A DNA stretch of 64,000 nt. Source: Mesorhizobium sp. DCY119. Lineage in GTDB: Bacteria; Pseudomonadota; Alphaproteobacteria; Rhizobiales; Rhizobiaceae. The number at the start of each line of letters is the position of its first letter. Within the stretch, counting starts at the first letter, position 1. The stretch is from the NCBI RefSeq assembly GCF_003590645.1, contig NZ_CP031834.1:1550501-1614500 (forward strand), written 5' to 3'. Under the pieces are notes generated by a model. It saw nothing but the letters and a program-made list of their open reading frames with translations. It did not search any database and was not told the origin of the DNA. Below, in pieces: positions 52,771 through 60,846 of the stretch. A program made the position numbers and the translations under genes.

Positions 52771-52902
52771 TTAACGAGCCCGGCGATCGCCGATAAGGCC
52801 GAGAAGAAGCAGCGTTGCCGAAAGCGCGCGAACGGTCTCGCCCGCGAAAGCGGACGGACGGGGTGCGGAATGGTTCGGACGCGAAGTCATGCGCGGGTTC
52901 AT
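52771..52902 (-). CDS. leuL: Leucine leader peptide
   Basis: This 43-residue frame runs from ATG 52902 to TAA 52771-52773 on the leuA strand. Near its end it contains ATLLLLGLIG: four successive leucine codons (CTG CTT CTT CTC), one Gly and another Leu (CTT). The attenuator hairpin follows immediately and leuA begins 135 bases later. Stalling at the Leu run when leucyl-tRNA is low would favour read-through, the standard attenuation scheme. A second in-frame ATG lies at codon 5. A weak ribosome site is visible. The name leuL is by function. Confidence 0.75.
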   Translation of the reverse strand: MNPRMTSRPNHSAPRPSAFAGETVRALSATLLLLGLIGDRRAR

Positions 52903-53104
52903 ATAGCAGGGGCGGGTTTGGTGCAAGGGGGCGGCGTTGCAGCTTCATGTTCGCCGCACCGGCTTTTTCATCGGGTCAACGTCAAAGAGCCGGGAAGCGG
53001 ATGCGAACGGAACCAAATTCACCCGTTTGAGTTGCGCATTCGGCATCGCCGTAATCTAATGTTCGGGTTGACGTTGCCTGTGGTCGCAAGATCGGGAGGT
53101 TTTT

Positions 53105-53443
53105 ATGGATCGACGACTATTTCTGACCGGAATGCTTGGCCTCGTGGGAGGCGCTGCCCTGGTAAGTGTTGCCAGGCCAGCCAGTGCGCTTGCCGGGATT
53201 CCGGATGGCAGTGGAATTCTCGATGAACTCAACCAGCCGGAGACTGCCGTCTTCGACGGTCAGGATGATCAAGCCGAAGTGGAGCTTGTCGATCACCGCC
53301 GCTCGCACCGCAGGCACGATCGCAGACACAACCGCCGGCACCGGCGGCGTGTGTGGAGACGGGTGTGCCGCAGACACTGGCGCCATGGCCGGCGGATTAC
53401 GCGCTGCTATCGCGAGCGTGTCTGGATCTGGGTTCGGTTTTAA
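53105..53443 (+). CDS. Exported Arg/His-rich small protein
   Basis: The 112-residue protein starts MDRRLFLTGMLGLVGGAALV, a twin-arginine-like signal ending near ARPASALA. The mature part is acidic at first (DGQDDQAEVELVD), then about 45 residues composed mostly of Arg, His, Trp and Cys. Such a tail could bind metals, anions or nucleic acids. Related rhizobial proteins are uncharacterised. GGGAGG precedes the ATG. A clear terminator follows. The 200 bases before it, up to the leuL start, hold no other gene. Confidence 0.75.
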   Translation: MDRRLFLTGMLGLVGGAALVSVARPASALAGIPDGSGILDELNQPETAVFDGQDDQAEVELVDHRRSHRRHDRRHNRRHRRRVWRRVCRRHWRHGRRITRCYRERVWIWVRF

Positions 53444-53459
53444 CGCGTAGCATCGAGAG

Positions 53460-53482
53460 AACCCCGGCACAGCCGGGGTTTT
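53460..53482 (+). terminator. Rho-independent terminator
   Basis: AACCCCGGC and GCCGGGGTT pair around ACA, followed by TTCCC, 17 bases after the Arg/His-rich gene. Confidence 0.8.
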
Positions 53483-53628
53483 CCCTGTTTGGAACCTGAA
53501 CTGCTGTCTGTCGGGCAGGCGCTTTTGGCGCGTCCGCATGATTTTTTTTGCGGTCTCCTGTCGGGAAGGTCCTTCCAGCTTCGTCCTTTGATCACAGCCC
53601 TGCGGGGTAGATCACGAAGGAGGAACAC

Positions 53629-54102
53629 ATGATGAAGGTCACCCAGCATCTCTGGTTCGAAAAGGACATGCAGGCCGCGGTCAACTTCTACACGTCGCTG
53701 ATCCCCGGCTCGTCGGTCGAGTGGGTGTCGGCCATTCCGGCCGACAATCCCAGCGGGCCGGCCGGCAGCGTGCAGCTTGCCGGCTTCACCCTCGGCGACC
53801 AGCGCTACATGGCCATCGAAGCGGGGCCGCTCGACCCGTTCAACCATGCCTTCTCGATCATCGTCGAATGCGAGACCCAGGCCGAGATCGACCGGCTGTG
53901 GGACGCGCTGAAGGAGGGCGGCTCGATCGAACATTGCGGCTGGCTGCGCGACCGCTGGGGCCTCTCCTGGCAGATCACGCCGAAGCGTCTCGGCGAACTG
54001 ATGAACGATCCCGACCCCGCCAAGGCCAAGCGCGTGACCGAAGCCATGCTCAAGATGATAAAATTCGATATTGCGGGACTGGAAGCGGCGGCGAAGGGCT
54101 GA
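53629..54102 (+). CDS. VOC-family protein, PhnB / 3-demethylubiquinone methyltransferase domain
   Basis: The 157-residue protein begins KVTQHLWFEKDMQAAVNFYT and has the PhnB-like pattern GSVQLAGFTLGDQRYMAIEAG and NHAFSIIVECETQAEIDRLW. Such single-domain VOC proteins are dimeric and are often called glyoxalase-like; most have no known function. The final SWQITPKRLGELMNDPDPAK is typical. AAGGAGGAA lies before the ATG. The gene is followed by a palindrome-ended repeat. Confidence 0.9.
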   Translation: MMKVTQHLWFEKDMQAAVNFYTSLIPGSSVEWVSAIPADNPSGPAGSVQLAGFTLGDQRYMAIEAGPLDPFNHAFSIIVECETQAEIDRLWDALKEGGSIEHCGWLRDRWGLSWQITPKRLGELMNDPDPAKAKRVTEAMLKMIKFDIAGLEAAAKG

Positions 54103-54112
54103 GCGCGGCGTT

Positions 54113-54263
54113 TCCCTCCCCCTTGAGAGGAGGGTGGCGGCGAAGCCGTCGGGTGGGGTCGCTGCGGCAGTGCTCGACGTTCCTTTGCGCCGAGCGCTGC
54201 CTTGACCGACCCCACCCGCTTCCTTCGCTTCGCTCAGTGCGCGACCTCCCCTCAAGGGGGAGG
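54113..54263. repeat. Palindrome-ended intergenic repeat, copy A
   Basis: The element is bounded by CCCTCCCCCTTGAG and CTCAAGGGGGAGG. Its core includes GTGGGGTCGCTGCGGCAG and TGCTCGACGTTCCTTTGCGC. The reverse complement of a near copy lies at 60693-60830. The ends can pair, so the transcript would fold into one long hairpin. It follows the VOC gene by 10 bases. Confidence 0.8.
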
Positions 54264-54752
54264 TAAGCGCCGGCGCACTTCATCATCGCCACGCCTGCTT
54301 TCGCATCTGGCCATTGTCAAAGAACCGGGAAGCGGGGCGCATGGCCGTGCCTTCCTAGTGTAAGTAAGTGGCGCGACTTCTGCGCCCCGCCGGCGATTTA
54401 TGTTCCCGTCCGTTCCGCTGCTCCCTGCCTTCATTCATTTGCGAATGAAGGGCAGGGCCTATGTGCTCGTCCAGCACGCGCGGGCCGTAATACCCGCAGG
54501 GGAACCCTTGGACGGAACCTCCCCGGGCCCGCCGCTACGTTTGCGACGAACCGGAAGCGCCGGTTCCTCCCCACAGATCACCGTCGCGACCGGCATTCCC
54601 GCGGGAGGAACTGAGGACAAGGGTAAGGGAGGTGGAAAGGAGGGGGATAAAAAAGAGAAGTGCGGAGAGTTAAGAGATTGTTTTTACGATATTTTATTTT
54701 TGAGAAATTCGAAATTTATCCACTAAACGGGAGCTTTCTGAGGCGTCTGATA
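54264..54752. other. Intergenic region without a supported gene
   Basis: The left part has the perfect hairpin CTTCATTC/GAATGAAG at about 54430-54451. A GC-rich stretch follows, then an AT-rich, purine-rich piece (54620-54725). Open frames such as 54400-54726 have no family likeness and poor ribosome sites. I see no gene. Confidence 0.5.
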
Positions 54753-55301
54753 TTAACGGGCGCTCTCCAAGGCGAGCAAGATGACGGCATTTTCGGATAG
54801 GGCTTCATAGGAATGTGGCCCATCGCCCGGGTAGCGATAATAGTCACCGGGGCCAATGTCGGCAGTAGCCCCCGCCGGTCCCAGACGAACCGATCCGCTG
54901 ATGGTAATTATGTGCTCGATGGTCCCTCTGGGATGCGGTTCGGCGTTGCGTACCGATCCGCGCCGAAGGGTAAGGCGATAGAGATCGCGCCGGCAGGCCG
55001 GAGGGCATTTACTTAAAAGCACGGTCGAAAAATCCGAACTGTCGGAATTGAGTTTCACTCCCTCGTCTGCCCGGATCAATTGGCTGTGCGAAGATGCGCC
55101 TTCGAACAGAAAGCTGAACGGAATTTCGAGTGCAGACGCAATCGCCCACAAGGTTTCAATGCTCGGATTTCCCTTACCTGCCTCAAGCTGGGACAAGGTT
55201 GATTTCGCCAGATTGGCCTTGGCCGCGAGAGCGGAAAGGCTGATGCCCGACTGTTCTCTCTCGCGGCGGATGGCGCTTGCTATGAGGTCTGTCGGGTTCA
55301 T
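54753..55301 (-). CDS. XRE-family regulator with C-terminal cupin domain
   Basis: The 182-residue protein has an N-terminal helix-turn-helix (SGISLSALAAKANLAKSTLSQLEAGKG) and a C-terminal cupin (PHPRGTIEHIITISGSVRLGP, then GPGDYYRYPGDGPHSYEA). This class senses small ligands and often controls a neighbouring transporter. The start is 55301 (MNPTDL) or 55313; neither has a clear ribosome site. It is divergent from an EamA exporter, with repeated CGTTC-type elements between them that are probably its operator. Confidence 0.85.
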   Translation of the reverse strand: MNPTDLIASAIRREREQSGISLSALAAKANLAKSTLSQLEAGKGNPSIETLWAIASALEIPFSFLFEGASSHSQLIRADEGVKLNSDSSDFSTVLLSKCPPACRRDLYRLTLRRGSVRNAEPHPRGTIEHIITISGSVRLGPAGATADIGPGDYYRYPGDGPHSYEALSENAVILLALESAR

Positions 55302-55306
55302 GATGC

Positions 55307-55371
55307 CGTTCATTATAATGGTATATCGTTCGACTTGACGAACGATTGCAGAGCGTTCATTATATCGAACG
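55307..55371. promoter_or_regulatory. Candidate operator cluster between XRE regulator and EamA exporter
   Basis: CGTTCATTATA occurs at 55307 and again at 55354. The inverted pairs ATCGTTC/GAACGAT (55325-55346) and CGTTCATTATATCGAACG (55354-55371) use the same half site CGTTC. Repeated half sites in a divergent gap point to cooperative binding of the regulator. Confidence 0.65.
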
Positions 55372-55420
55372 GTCAGCAATCAAATGCAATAGCGTCAGTG
55401 GTGCGGAAAAAGCGTCGATC

Positions 55421-56320
55421 ATGGCAACACCCTCACGGTCGATGTCGGCAAGCGATTGGGGCCAGCTCCTACTCCTCGGCCTTCTTTGGGGAGGCTCCTT
55501 CTTCTTCGCCCGCATTGCCGTAGCGGATATTCCGCCGTTAGCCCTCGTCCTGTATCGCGTGTCGATTGCCGCGATAGTCCTGCATCTCTGGTTGAGGCTG
55601 CGCGGCATTTCCTTCGCACCTGTCGTCGCTAAGCCCGGCTCTTTCTTGTGTCTGGCGCTGCTCAACAACGTCATTCCCTTTTCCCTGATTTTCACCGGAC
55701 AAACAGAGATCGGCGCTGGCCTTGCGTCGGTTTTCTACGCGACAACACCCCTCTGGACGATCCTCGTTGCAAATCTGCTGACGGCCGACGAAAAGCTTTC
55801 GGTCGCCAAGCTTGCCGGCGTGGGGCTCGGAATCGCCGGGGCTGCCGTCATGATCGGCCCGGGCCTCCTGTCCAATCTCGGCGGGCCTACATGGGCAAAA
55901 TTCGCCGTCATCGGGGCGGCTGTTTCCTATGCTTTTGCCGTTGTATACGCGAAGCGCTTCAAGGACATGAAGCCGACGCTCGTAGCAACTGGACAGCTTA
56001 CCGCCGCAACGGTCCTCATGGCGCCGATCGTCTTTCTTTTCTACAGTCCTGCGGAAATCGTCACGTCGGGCGTTTCGATATGGATGGCAGTACTTGCGCT
56101 CGCTGTCCTCACCACGGCCTTCGCTTTCATACTGTATTTCAATCTCATCGCCTCGGCGGGAGCAACGAACGCATCCCTGGTAACGCTGGTAGTGCCGGTC
56201 AGCGCGATCATGCTCGGTGCGGTTTTCCTGGGAGAACGGTTGGAACCGTTTGAGTTCGCCGGAATGGGCCTGATTTTGGCCAGCCTTATCATCATCGATG
56301 GCAGGCTTTTTCGCCGGTGA
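55421..56320 (+). CDS. EamA-family (DMT superfamily) transporter
   Basis: The 299-residue protein has ten hydrophobic segments in two EamA repeats: the first from WGQLLLLGLLWGGSFFFARIAV, the second from WAKFAVIGAAVSYAFAVVYAKR. It ends with GAVFLGERLEPFEFAGMGLILA. Members export amino acids or other metabolites. The start ATG 55421 fits family length; an earlier TTG at 55346 lies in the operator. It is probably regulated by the divergent XRE-cupin protein. Wobble-base GC looks a little lower than in the surroundings, which may hint at acquisition, but I did not count it. Confidence 0.87.
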   Translation: MATPSRSMSASDWGQLLLLGLLWGGSFFFARIAVADIPPLALVLYRVSIAAIVLHLWLRLRGISFAPVVAKPGSFLCLALLNNVIPFSLIFTGQTEIGAGLASVFYATTPLWTILVANLLTADEKLSVAKLAGVGLGIAGAAVMIGPGLLSNLGGPTWAKFAVIGAAVSYAFAVVYAKRFKDMKPTLVATGQLTAATVLMAPIVFLFYSPAEIVTSGVSIWMAVLALAVLTTAFAFILYFNLIASAGATNASLVTLVVPVSAIMLGAVFLGERLEPFEFAGMGLILASLIIIDGRLFRR

Positions 56321-56531
56321 AATATCTCGATAGCTAGACCAGCCTCCCCACCCAAATCGCAACGGAAACTTCACCATCCGGCGCGATCATCGCACTTATG
56401 GATGTGACGGCAAAAGCACAGTGCCGCATGGATGATCCTCCGCCCCTCGAAGGTGTGATCGACAAAAGCGTTTGCAAACGATCAAGTCGTGTTACCCTGT
56501 GTAACAAAAATAATAACCGGGGTTGGAGCAA

Positions 56532-58526
56532 GTGATTCGGGTACACTGGCCACGACTGATATTGACCGACAGATGGCGCCGCCGTCCTGCAAGGCCGCCG
56601 CCGCTCACCCCTGTCTCCTCGATGCGCGGCTTCTGGGGCCTCATGAAGGCCTATTGGTTCTCGGATCGCTGGATGGAAGCCTGGGGGCTGACGCTGGCGA
56701 TCACTCTTCTCACGGCCGTTTCCAGCAAGACAAGCGTCTGGATGGCCGAAGCTTCGGGCGAGCTCGTCAATTCGATCGCCTATTTCCACGCCACCGACAA
56801 TGAGACGCCGCTCGCCACGCTGTTTACCAGCGCCGGCATCCTGCTTGCTCTCGTTCTGGTCAAGGATGCGGGCTTCACCGGCATCAGGCACCTGTTTTCC
56901 ACGACGTTGCATCGCAAGTGGCGCGGCTGGCTCGACGGCCGGTTCAACGAAGCCCTGCTCGACGGCAACCACACGCATTTCCATCTGCAGCATGGCGCAG
57001 GCAAGCAGGCCGCTCACGCGCCGGTCGCGCCCGACAATATCGACCAGCGCGTCCAGGAATCGATCAAGGGCATGACCGGCGGCGCCATCGGGCTCGCCAT
57101 GGGCGTCATGGGCGTGGTCATGTCGCTGTTCTTCGTCGGCCAGAAGCTGCTCGAAACCTCGACGCAGGTGAAGGGGCTGGAGTTCCTTGGCGACTATGGC
57201 AGCGCCGTGCTCGCCTTCGTCGCGGTCGTCACCTATGTGCCGCTCAACACCTATATCGCCGTCAAGCTCGGCCGCATGCTGGAGCGCCTCACCGTCAGGA
57301 TACAGCAGGCCGAAGGCAGCTATCGCGGCGAATTGACGACCTTCCTGCGCCGCAGCTTCCATGTCGCCGCTTCCGGCAGCGAGCGCGTACAGAAGCAGGT
57401 CAACAACCGGCTCTACAAGGATATCGACTGGACCTGGGGCCGGCTGAACAGGATCAACGCGGCCTATATGTCGTTCGAGCTGGTGTATAATTTCATCGCC
57501 GCGCGCTTCGTCGCCTACGGCCCGGGTCTCATCCCCTATATCAACAGCAACATCAGCCTGAAGGGCTATGTCACCGGCGCGGAGCTGGTCAATTCGCTGA
57601 TCCAGCAGTGTTCGTGGTTCATTCATGTCATGCCTGACATCGCCTCGCTCAAGGCCAATGCGCGGCGCGTGACCGATCTGGCGGTGGCGATCGAGAATGT
57701 GCAGAAGCCGAGCGAATTCTACGCGCTCACCGGCCAGTCCGACTTCCAGTATGGCAGCCAGCACTCGGTGTTCGGCCTGACCGTGCAGAACCTGGCGCTG
57801 ATGCACCAGGGCGACGATGCGCTGCCCTTCCTGACGGCACCGAACCTGCGCTTCCGCCGCGGCGAGTGGACCTATATGCGCGGCGCTTCCGGCAGCGGCA
57901 AGACCTGCCTGATGAAGGCGATCAACGGGCTGTGGCCCTATGGCCGCGGCGATGTCGTGTTCCCCGAGGGGGTGAAGAGCTTCTATGCCGCGCAGGAAGT
58001 GAAGCTGCCGCAGGTCTCGCTCAAGCAGTTGGTGTGCCTGCCCGGCAGCCCCGACGAGCATTCCGATGCGCGCGTGGCTTCCGCACTGCACAAGGCAGGG
58101 CTTGGCGAATTCATCGAATATCTTGGCGAGGAAACCCGCGAGGGCAAGCTGTGGGACCAGGTGCTTTCGGGCGGGCAGAAGCAGAAGCTGGTGCTTTCGC
58201 GCATCCTTCTGCAGCAGCCCGGCCTGCTGTTCCTCGACGAGGCGACGGGTGCGCTCGACCCTGCCGCCAAGATCGCCTTCCACCAGGCCATCGAGGACAA
58301 CTGCCCCGGCGTGACCGTCATCAGCGTCATGCATGAAGTGACGCCGCCGAAATCGGCGAGCGGGGCCGAGTTCTACGACAGCGTGCTGACGCTTTCCGAC
58401 GGCGTGGCCTCGAAGAAGGCACTGACCAGCCTGCCGCTGGAGATCACGACGATCCTCGCCAAGGCCGAGCAGCCGGTCGAAGAGGCACGGCCTGTGTTCC
58501 CGCGCATCCGGCTGCGGACGAAGTAA
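56532..58526 (+). CDS. ABC transporter, fused permease-ATPase of the YddA/SbmA-BacA type
   Basis: The product of about 660 residues has an N-terminal membrane domain (MEAWGLTLAITLLTAVSSKTSV and about five further spans) of the ABC_membrane_2 type. The C-terminal ATPase has Walker A GASGSGKT, signature LSGGQKQ and Walker B LLFLDEAT. It resembles YddA and the long relatives of SbmA/BacA, and is likely an exporter with unknown cargo. The start is uncertain: GTG 56532 follows TTGGAGCAA at close range, while ATG 56622 lacks a ribosome site but matches the usual N-terminus. Confidence 0.88.
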   Translation: MIRVHWPRLILTDRWRRRPARPPPLTPVSSMRGFWGLMKAYWFSDRWMEAWGLTLAITLLTAVSSKTSVWMAEASGELVNSIAYFHATDNETPLATLFTSAGILLALVLVKDAGFTGIRHLFSTTLHRKWRGWLDGRFNEALLDGNHTHFHLQHGAGKQAAHAPVAPDNIDQRVQESIKGMTGGAIGLAMGVMGVVMSLFFVGQKLLETSTQVKGLEFLGDYGSAVLAFVAVVTYVPLNTYIAVKLGRMLERLTVRIQQAEGSYRGELTTFLRRSFHVAASGSERVQKQVNNRLYKDIDWTWGRLNRINAAYMSFELVYNFIAARFVAYGPGLIPYINSNISLKGYVTGAELVNSLIQQCSWFIHVMPDIASLKANARRVTDLAVAIENVQKPSEFYALTGQSDFQYGSQHSVFGLTVQNLALMHQGDDALPFLTAPNLRFRRGEWTYMRGASGSGKTCLMKAINGLWPYGRGDVVFPEGVKSFYAAQEVKLPQVSLKQLVCLPGSPDEHSDARVASALHKAGLGEFIEYLGEETREGKLWDQVLSGGQKQKLVLSRILLQQPGLLFLDEATGALDPAAKIAFHQAIEDNCPGVTVISVMHEVTPPKSASGAEFYDSVLTLSDGVASKKALTSLPLEITTILAKAEQPVEEARPVFPRIRLRTK

Positions 58527-58573
58527 GCGCATGACCCCGAAAAGTTGCAGACTTTTCGGACAGGATCATGCGC
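58527..58573. repeat. Perfect-ended hairpin repeat of rhizobial type
   Basis: GCGCATGA and TCATGCGC are the ends and CCGAAAAGT/ACTTTTCGG forms the inner stem around TGCAG. This is a very common intergenic palindrome in rhizobia. It begins right after the ABC transporter stop and may end transcription on both strands. Confidence 0.8.
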
Positions 58574-58593
58574 CAGAATAAAACGGCACGGCG

Positions 58594-59682
58594 CTATGCC
58601 TTCACCAGTCGCGCCACCGTCCTTGCGATGGCCGGGCCGAACAGCAGCACGAACATGAAGCGTGCCGTCTGCAGCGCCATGACGAAGGAAATGTCCACAT
58701 TGTTGGAGGCAGCGGCGATGATCGCCACCGAATCCATGCCGCCGGGGCTGGTCGCCAGATAGGCGGTCAGCGGGTCGATGCCGAGATAGTGGCTGAGCAT
58801 CCAGGCCAGCGCGCCGCAGAACGCCATCAGCGCCAGCACGGAGAATATGATCTGCGGCAGCGCCCGGGCGGCGTGGCGCAGGATGGTTCGGTTGAAGTTG
58901 AGGCCGATGGTCCAGCCGACCACCGCATAGCTGATCGCGAGCAGCCATTCCGGCAGCTGGAAGCTGACGTAGCCGGTGAGGTGCAGGGCAACGCCCAGAA
59001 ACATCGAGCCGAGAAAATAGGGCGAGGGCAGCCGCAGCAGGCGCCCGACCAGCCCGCCGACGACGGCGATGCCGAGCGTCGACAGGAAGGACTGCCAGTC
59101 GATCGCCGGGAACCAGTCGACCTCCGGCAAGACCACGCCTGACGTATCGACCCACAGCCGCGCGATGACGGCGGCGGCGACCGAAACGAAGATGACGCGC
59201 AGATATTGCATGAAGGCGACGAGGCGCGCATCGGCCCCGAAGGCGCCGGCCATCAGCACCATGGCGGTGGAGGCGCCGGGTGCCGTGCCCCAGACGGCGG
59301 TGGTGCCCGGCAGCACCTTCCAGCGGCTGATCAGCCAGCCGAGAAAGCTCGAAGCCACCAGCGTCGCGATGACGGTGCCCATGAACAGCGGCCAATCCCT
59401 GAGGAAGAAGGTGAGGATCTCGAGCTCGACCGATGCCGCGATGAGGCAGCCAATGATGGCCTGCGCGGCAAAGAACAGCGGTTGCGGCAGCCGCACGGTC
59501 GCGCCGTTGGTGCCGGCGAGAATGCCCGCGAACATCGGGCCGAGCAGGAGTGCCGCGGGCAGGCCGGCGAACTCCAGCAGGGCGGCGAAGATCAAGGAAA
59601 CGAGGAGGATGAGGCCCCATTGCATGCCCGGCGCCATGCGAGCCAGCGGCTCGGGTTTTGGCGGTCGGACTGGCGCTTCCAT
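58594..59682 (-). CDS. AbrB-family membrane protein
   Basis: The 362-residue membrane protein has two homologous halves of about five spans each, with GLPAALLLGPMFAGILAG and the repeat-like LPSPYFLGSMFLGVALHL. Conserved GTAPGASTAMVLMAGAFGAD and TSPGGMDSVAIIAAASN are the AbrB (COG3180) transporter motifs. The family is believed to act in export of small molecules or regulation; substrates are not established. It is convergent with the ABC transporter across a hairpin. Confidence 0.9.
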   Translation of the reverse strand: MEAPVRPPKPEPLARMAPGMQWGLILLVSLIFAALLEFAGLPAALLLGPMFAGILAGTNGATVRLPQPLFFAAQAIIGCLIAASVELEILTFFLRDWPLFMGTVIATLVASSFLGWLISRWKVLPGTTAVWGTAPGASTAMVLMAGAFGADARLVAFMQYLRVIFVSVAAAVIARLWVDTSGVVLPEVDWFPAIDWQSFLSTLGIAVVGGLVGRLLRLPSPYFLGSMFLGVALHLTGYVSFQLPEWLLAISYAVVGWTIGLNFNRTILRHAARALPQIIFSVLALMAFCGALAWMLSHYLGIDPLTAYLATSPGGMDSVAIIAAASNNVDISFVMALQTARFMFVLLFGPAIARTVARLVKA

Positions 59683-59765
59683 AGGCTCTCTTTCAACGAG
59701 GCCGCGAGAGCCTCTTTCTGACGCCCATCCTGAACAGGCCGGGCCTTATTACGCGATTCCTTCGC

Positions 59766-60674
59766 TCACGCGAATGGCACCGCGGCGGTGCCGAGCGGCA
59801 GCTTGGCTTCGTCGTCCGGCTCGACATGGATGGTGATGCGGACCGACGGGATCTGGGCCTTCAGCGCTTCCTCGATGCGGTCGCAGATGACATGGCTTTC
59901 GCCGACGCTCATTTCCTTGTCGACGACGAGGTGGAATTCGATGAAGACGGCGCGGCCGGCGATGCGGGTCTTCAGGTCGTGGACTTCGAGCGCACCTTTC
60001 GAGTTTGCGGAGATGATATCGCGGATATGCATATGCTCTTCGGTGTCGACGGCCCGGTCCATCAGGCCATTGAGCGACGAGCCGATGACATGCCAGCCCT
60101 GCCACAGGATGTTGAGCGCGACGATGACGGCGAGCGCGGGATCGAGGATGGTCCAGCCGGTGAGGACAGCACCGACCAGGCCGGCAATGACGCCGACCGA
60201 GGTGACGACGTCGGTCATGATGTGCTGGCCATCGGCAAGCAGTGCGGGCGATTTCTCGCGTCGTCCGGTGCGGATCAGCAGAAACGCCCAGCCGGCATTG
60301 ATGGCTGCGGCGAGCCCGTTGACGGCAAGACCCTCCCATGGCTGCTCCATGGGGGCGGGCACCTGCCAAGCGGACCAGACCTCGCGCAGGATGAGTAGCG
60401 CCGCAAGCACGATGAGCACGCCCTCGAGAACGGCGGAGAAATACTCGGCCTTGTGATGCCCGAACGGGTGGTCCTGGTCGGCGGGTTTGTGGCTGACGCG
60501 AATGGCCCAGAGGGCGGCGGCCGCGGCAATGACATTGACCACGGATTCCAGCGCGTCGGAGTACAGCGCCACCGAACCCGTCATGCGATAGGCCAGGTAT
60601 TTCAGCCCCATCACGCCGAGCGCGATGATGATCGACCAGAAGGCGAGACGTTCGATCTTTTGCTTGGAGGTCAT
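59766..60674 (-). CDS. Cation diffusion facilitator metal exporter
   Basis: The 302-residue protein has the six-span CDF core with SDALESVVN in the second helix, HPFGHHKAEYFSAV between spans, and LLADGQHIMTDVVTSVGV, the HxxxD pair in the fifth helix that binds metal. The C-terminal cytoplasmic domain ends with IHVEPDDEAKLP. It probably exports zinc, iron or another divalent cation. The start at 60674 is only about 19 bases from the end of repeat copy B, so an earlier start would cross that repeat. Confidence 0.9.
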   Translation of the reverse strand: MTSKQKIERLAFWSIIIALGVMGLKYLAYRMTGSVALYSDALESVVNVIAAAAALWAIRVSHKPADQDHPFGHHKAEYFSAVLEGVLIVLAALLILREVWSAWQVPAPMEQPWEGLAVNGLAAAINAGWAFLLIRTGRREKSPALLADGQHIMTDVVTSVGVIAGLVGAVLTGWTILDPALAVIVALNILWQGWHVIGSSLNGLMDRAVDTEEHMHIRDIISANSKGALEVHDLKTRIAGRAVFIEFHLVVDKEMSVGESHVICDRIEEALKAQIPSVRITIHVEPDDEAKLPLGTAAVPFA

Positions 60675-60692
60675 GCTGTATCCACGGCGCAC

Positions 60693-60830
60693 TCTCCCCC
60701 CTTGAGGGGGAGATGGCGCGAAGCGCCAGAGGGGGTCGTTGCGGCAGCGCTCGGCGCAAAGGAACGTCGAGCACTGCGGCAGCGACCCCACCCGGCCCTG
60801 CGGGCCACCCTCCCCTCAAGGGGGAGGGGA
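60693..60830. repeat. Palindrome-ended intergenic repeat, copy B
   Basis: It is bounded by TCTCCCCCCTTGAGGGG and CCCTCAAGGGGGAGGGG. Its reverse complement shares GTGGGGTCGCTGC and GCAGTGCTCGACGTTCCTTT with copy A at 54113-54263. The element fills most of the gap between trpEG and the CDF gene. Confidence 0.8.
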
Positions 60831-60846
60831 GCGCCGAGCCTCAATC

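Noticed and set aside
50686-53226. 846-residue plus-strand open frame
   Set aside because: It crosses leuA, its leader and part of another gene in antisense and shows no domain.
54400-54726. Possible 108-residue gene
   Set aside because: It has no ribosome site, a Gly/Lys low-complexity end and no family; treated as intergenic.
56334-58532. 732-residue antisense open frame
   Set aside because: It is the shadow of the ABC transporter, whose Walker A, signature and Walker B motifs are on the plus strand.
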